Position numbers and translations under genes: made by a program
Assembly (NCBI GenBank): GCA_020859965.1
Contig: JAJBVF010000528.1
Location: 1 to 7,783 of the forward strand
Length of the DNA stretch: 7,783 nt
Direction: 5' to 3'
Source of the DNA: Clostridiales bacterium
GTDB lineage: Bacteria > Bacillota > Clostridia > Lachnospirales > Lachnospiraceae
Shown here: positions 5,705-7,783 of the stretch, piece after piece
How the letters are laid out: every line of letters begins with the position of its first letter
Numbering within the stretch: the first letter of the stretch is position 1
The notes under the pieces: model-generated
The model's database searches: none
The model's input: the letters and a program-made list of their open reading frames with translations, nothing else
What the model was told of the DNA's origin: nothing

Positions 5705-7510
5705 TTACTTCCCCATGCTTCCCATAAGAACCGGCAGATCCTCCGGCTGGAAAAACTTTGTCATAAATGCCCGTCCAAACTCCTCATTCGGTGCAGTGCT
5801 CTCCACCGTCTGCGCTTTCTCTTCTTCAGTCATTCCGGAATTGATTGAAGCCATATACGCAAATGCTTCTTTCTGCCGCTCTTCACCACTCGGCACCCAC
5901 CAGTTTCTGGGAGTATAAGAGATTCCCTGATGCAGCCTTCCTACTGCAATCCATTTTTCCAGACGCTCTGCAAATTTCTCGTAATCACGCGGCGCATCCA
6001 GACCATTCCAGCAGATTTCCGCCAGAGCGAAAATCCGCGGAAACAAAAGTTTCTCCATCTTTTCCGGCTTTTTTATATGCTCCGACCAGATGCAGGCCTC
6101 CATCCCCAGAAGGTTCGTCTGAAGTGTTTCCATATCCCCGGCAGAAAGTTCTGATACCGTCTGACCCAGGTTTGATCCAACATCCACTGCTTCTGCTGTT
6201 TCCGCTGCTTCTGCTCCTGCTGCAATCTTCTCGCCAAGGTGCGGAATTGTCTCATAGAGTTTCTTCACAGAAGTCATACTATACGGATAATCCAGATACA
6301 GTTCAAACATGTCAGAGTAGATCCATGCTCTGCCCGTCTTTGCGAATGTCTCCATCGAGTCCCGATGCTGAAGAGTCCAATACTGAGCCTGCATATTTTG
6401 GGGATAATTCGATGCCCGCAGTGTTTCATTCCAGCAGATCGCTGTTTTTCCGTATTTTTCCAGGATTTCAGTGACACGTGTCATAAAATATCCCTGCAGA
6501 TCTTCCCACGCAGATGGAAGATTGTCTGTCTGAGACGTTTCGCGGGCCCGGCGTTTCATTTCCAGTTCCTGCATTTTTGCCTGACAGCAGGGGCATTTCT
6601 TCCACTCTCCCTTTGGCGCTTCATCCCCTCCGAGATGTATCCGTTTTCCGAGAAACAGATGGACAATTTCTTCAAGCAGTTCTTCCAGGAATGAAAATGT
6701 CTGCTCCTGTCCGGCACAAAGGATAATCGGATAAATCCCTCCGGCTGTAGCGATCCGCACCTTTTTCCCACTGCAGCTATACTCGGGATATGCGTTCAGC
6801 AATGCGCTTACATGCCCCGGCATATCAATCTCCGGAATCACCTCCACGCCGCGTACACGGGCAAACTCGCAGATCTCTCTGATTTCTTCCTGGGTATAAT
6901 AATCCACACTGTTTTGATGCAGCTTCGGGAAACGTCTGCTTTCAATCCGCCAGCCCTGATCATCGGTCAGATGCCAGTGCAACACATTCATCTTTGCGAG
7001 TGATATCTCTTCAATTATTTTTTTCACTTCTTCTGCCGGGAAAAAATGACGTGCGCAGTCCAGGCTTAGTCCTCTGTGTGCATATCGCGGCGCATCGCAG
7101 ATCCCGCCGCACGAAAGCTCAGCTTCACAGGACTGCCCTGCAGCCAGATAATTGATAAGGGTCGTAAACGCCCAAACTACGCCCTGCTCCGAAGAAGCTT
7201 TGATCTGTATCTGATTCTCCGTGACTGTGAGCACATACCCTTCCTCCGGAATGGCCATATCTCGGACAAGCAAAATATCCGGTTTTGATTTTTCTTCCGG
7301 GTTCATCCCATAATCACCGGATTTCGAAGCCGCATCCCTGCCTTCAGACTGCTGTCCGCCACACAAATTTCCAATTCTCTCAAAAAAAGCCTTCGCACAC
7401 CATGGTTCAAAATCTCCAAACCGGACATTAAGTTTTTCAGGAAGCAAATATATCTCTGCCTCCTGTCTGATTCTTCCGCGTACAGATGGAATCATATCAA
7501 TTGTATTCAT
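5705..7510 (-). CDS. intracellular GH20 beta-N-acetylhexosaminidase
   Basis: This 601-aa protein fits glycoside hydrolase family 20, retaining exo-enzymes that remove terminal beta-GlcNAc or beta-GalNAc by substrate-assisted catalysis. Residues about 17-125 look like the GH20b N-terminal domain, and about 140-500 form the TIM barrel. Visible motifs are R146-GLSLD151, H178-W-H180-L-T-D-D-Q-G-W187-R, PEIDMPG-H233, the catalytic pair D296-E297 in HLGGDE, and W475 in CIWSE. Downstream of D-E comes a CPCCQ cluster, at the place where bacterial GH20 proteins often have CPxC. There is no signal peptide, so it would act on imported amino-sugar oligosaccharides or glycosides. Two polar low-complexity stretches, about 50-77 and 428-465, look like family-atypical insertions. 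ATG 7510 is supported by AAGGGG at 7523-7518, 7 nt upstream. It ends with TAA and faces the other operon. Sampled 60-base lines run about 48-55% GC, against about 40-50% in the + operon. Confidence 0.92.
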   Translation of the reverse strand: MNTIDMIPSVRGRIRQEAEIYLLPEKLNVRFGDFEPWCAKAFFERIGNLCGGQQSEGRDAASKSGDYGMNPEEKSKPDILLVRDMAIPEEGYVLTVTENQIQIKASSEQGVVWAFTTLINYLAAGQSCEAELSCGGICDAPRYAHRGLSLDCARHFFPAEEVKKIIEEISLAKMNVLHWHLTDDQGWRIESRRFPKLHQNSVDYYTQEEIREICEFARVRGVEVIPEIDMPGHVSALLNAYPEYSCSGKKVRIATAGGIYPIILCAGQEQTFSFLEELLEEIVHLFLGKRIHLGGDEAPKGEWKKCPCCQAKMQELEMKRRARETSQTDNLPSAWEDLQGYFMTRVTEILEKYGKTAICWNETLRASNYPQNMQAQYWTLQHRDSMETFAKTGRAWIYSDMFELYLDYPYSMTSVKKLYETIPHLGEKIAAGAEAAETAEAVDVGSNLGQTVSELSAGDMETLQTNLLGMEACIWSEHIKKPEKMEKLLFPRIFALAEICWNGLDAPRDYEKFAERLEKWIAVGRLHQGISYTPRNWWVPSGEERQKEAFAYMASINSGMTEEEKAQTVESTAPNEEFGRAFMTKFFQPEDLPVLMGSMGK

Positions 7511-7539
7511 GTTATTTCCCCTTCAAATGCAAAATATTT

Positions 7540-7568
7540 ATAGCAGGAGAGCTTAGGTTTCCTGCTAT
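7540..7568 (-). other. perfect 9-bp hairpin between transketolase and GH20 genes
   Basis: On the minus strand ATAGCAGGA (7568-7560) pairs perfectly with TCCTGCTAT (7548-7540) across an 11-nt loop. What follows is AAATATTTTG rather than a clean T-run, so it is at best a weak terminator or an mRNA processing or stabilising element. It starts 6 nt after the transketolase stop and ends 29 nt before the GH20 start. Confidence 0.5.
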
Positions 7569-7573
7569 CCATT

Positions 7574-7783
7574 TCACTTGCAGTCCAGTAAAATTTCCTT
7601 CGCTTTCTGCACAATACCCTCCGCATTCAGTCCATAGTAGTCAAACACTTCCTTTGAAGTTCCCGTAATGACCGGTGCGTCCGGAAGAGCCAGATTTACC
7701 ACTTTCTTCGGACATTCGCTGCCGACCGCCTGCGATACCATGGAGCCAAGACCGCCGAACGGTGCATGCTCTTCTACCGTCAG
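7574..7783 (-). CDS. transketolase, C-terminal end (5'-truncated by the window)
   Basis: The last 69 codons plus TGA of a gene that enters from the right edge are visible. The translation begins in the middle of a VEEH...GGLGS motif, which in transketolases (and related DXS/pyruvate dehydrogenase E1-beta domains) starts the C-terminal domain. It ends in a YGLNAEGI segment followed by a short helix rich in Lys and Glu, typical of transketolase ends. In Firmicutes such proteins are often a separate subunit of about 310 aa paired with an N-terminal subunit, but the window cannot show whether this one is split or full length. Transketolase moves two-carbon ketol units in the pentose phosphate pathway. 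The GH20 gene follows 63 nt downstream on the same strand. Confidence 0.85.
   Translation of the reverse strand: MTVEEHAPFGGLGSMVSQAVGSECPKKVVNLALPDAPVITGTSKEVFDYYGLNAEGIVQKAKEILLDCK

Noticed and set aside
5845..6474. 209-aa open frame on the + strand opposite the GH20 gene
   Set aside because: It is antisense to a well-supported catalytic-domain gene. Its translation is Ser/Pro-rich with no family motif, as expected from the complement of a GC-richer coding strand.

Overview
The window looks like chromosomal DNA of a Gram-positive anaerobe, most likely Clostridia/Lachnospiraceae-like. The support is strong AGGAG/AAGGGG-type Shine-Dalgarno sites 7-8 nt before every start, moderate base composition, Rho-independent terminators, a GPH-family symporter and a transketolase tail that resembles the separate C-terminal subunit common in Firmicutes. 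No rRNA, tRNA, CRISPR, insertion sequence or phage gene was seen. The taxon is an inference from style, not from a marker gene.

Left part (61-5540, + strand): a tightly packed four-gene operon. It encodes a GPH/MelB-type cation symporter, two different S10-family serine carboxypeptidases in tandem, and a metal-dependent amidohydrolase of the Xaa-Pro/Xaa-Arg dipeptidase and ochratoxinase-like group. Junctions are a 12-nt gap with the RBS overlapping the stop, a 96-nt spacer that stays open in frame, and a 4-nt ATGA overlap. The operon ends in a strong terminator (5578-5628).

None of the three hydrolases has a visible signal peptide, so they should act in the cytosol on whatever the symporter brings in. 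S10 enzymes and this amidohydrolase group both typically release a C-terminal amino acid from a peptidyl or acyl donor. The simplest reading (inference) is an import-and-cleave pathway for a small amide or peptide-like conjugate. The symporter keeps the MelB cation-site residues but lacks both MelB sugar-binding aspartates, so a galactoside-type substrate is not indicated.

Right part (7783-5705, - strand): the last 69 codons of a transketolase C-terminal region, then a 63-nt gap with a perfect 9-bp hairpin, then a complete intracellular GH20 beta-N-acetylhexosaminidase gene with its own terminator. This unit converges on the first operon, and its sampled stretches look more GC-rich. The two units are probably functionally separate.
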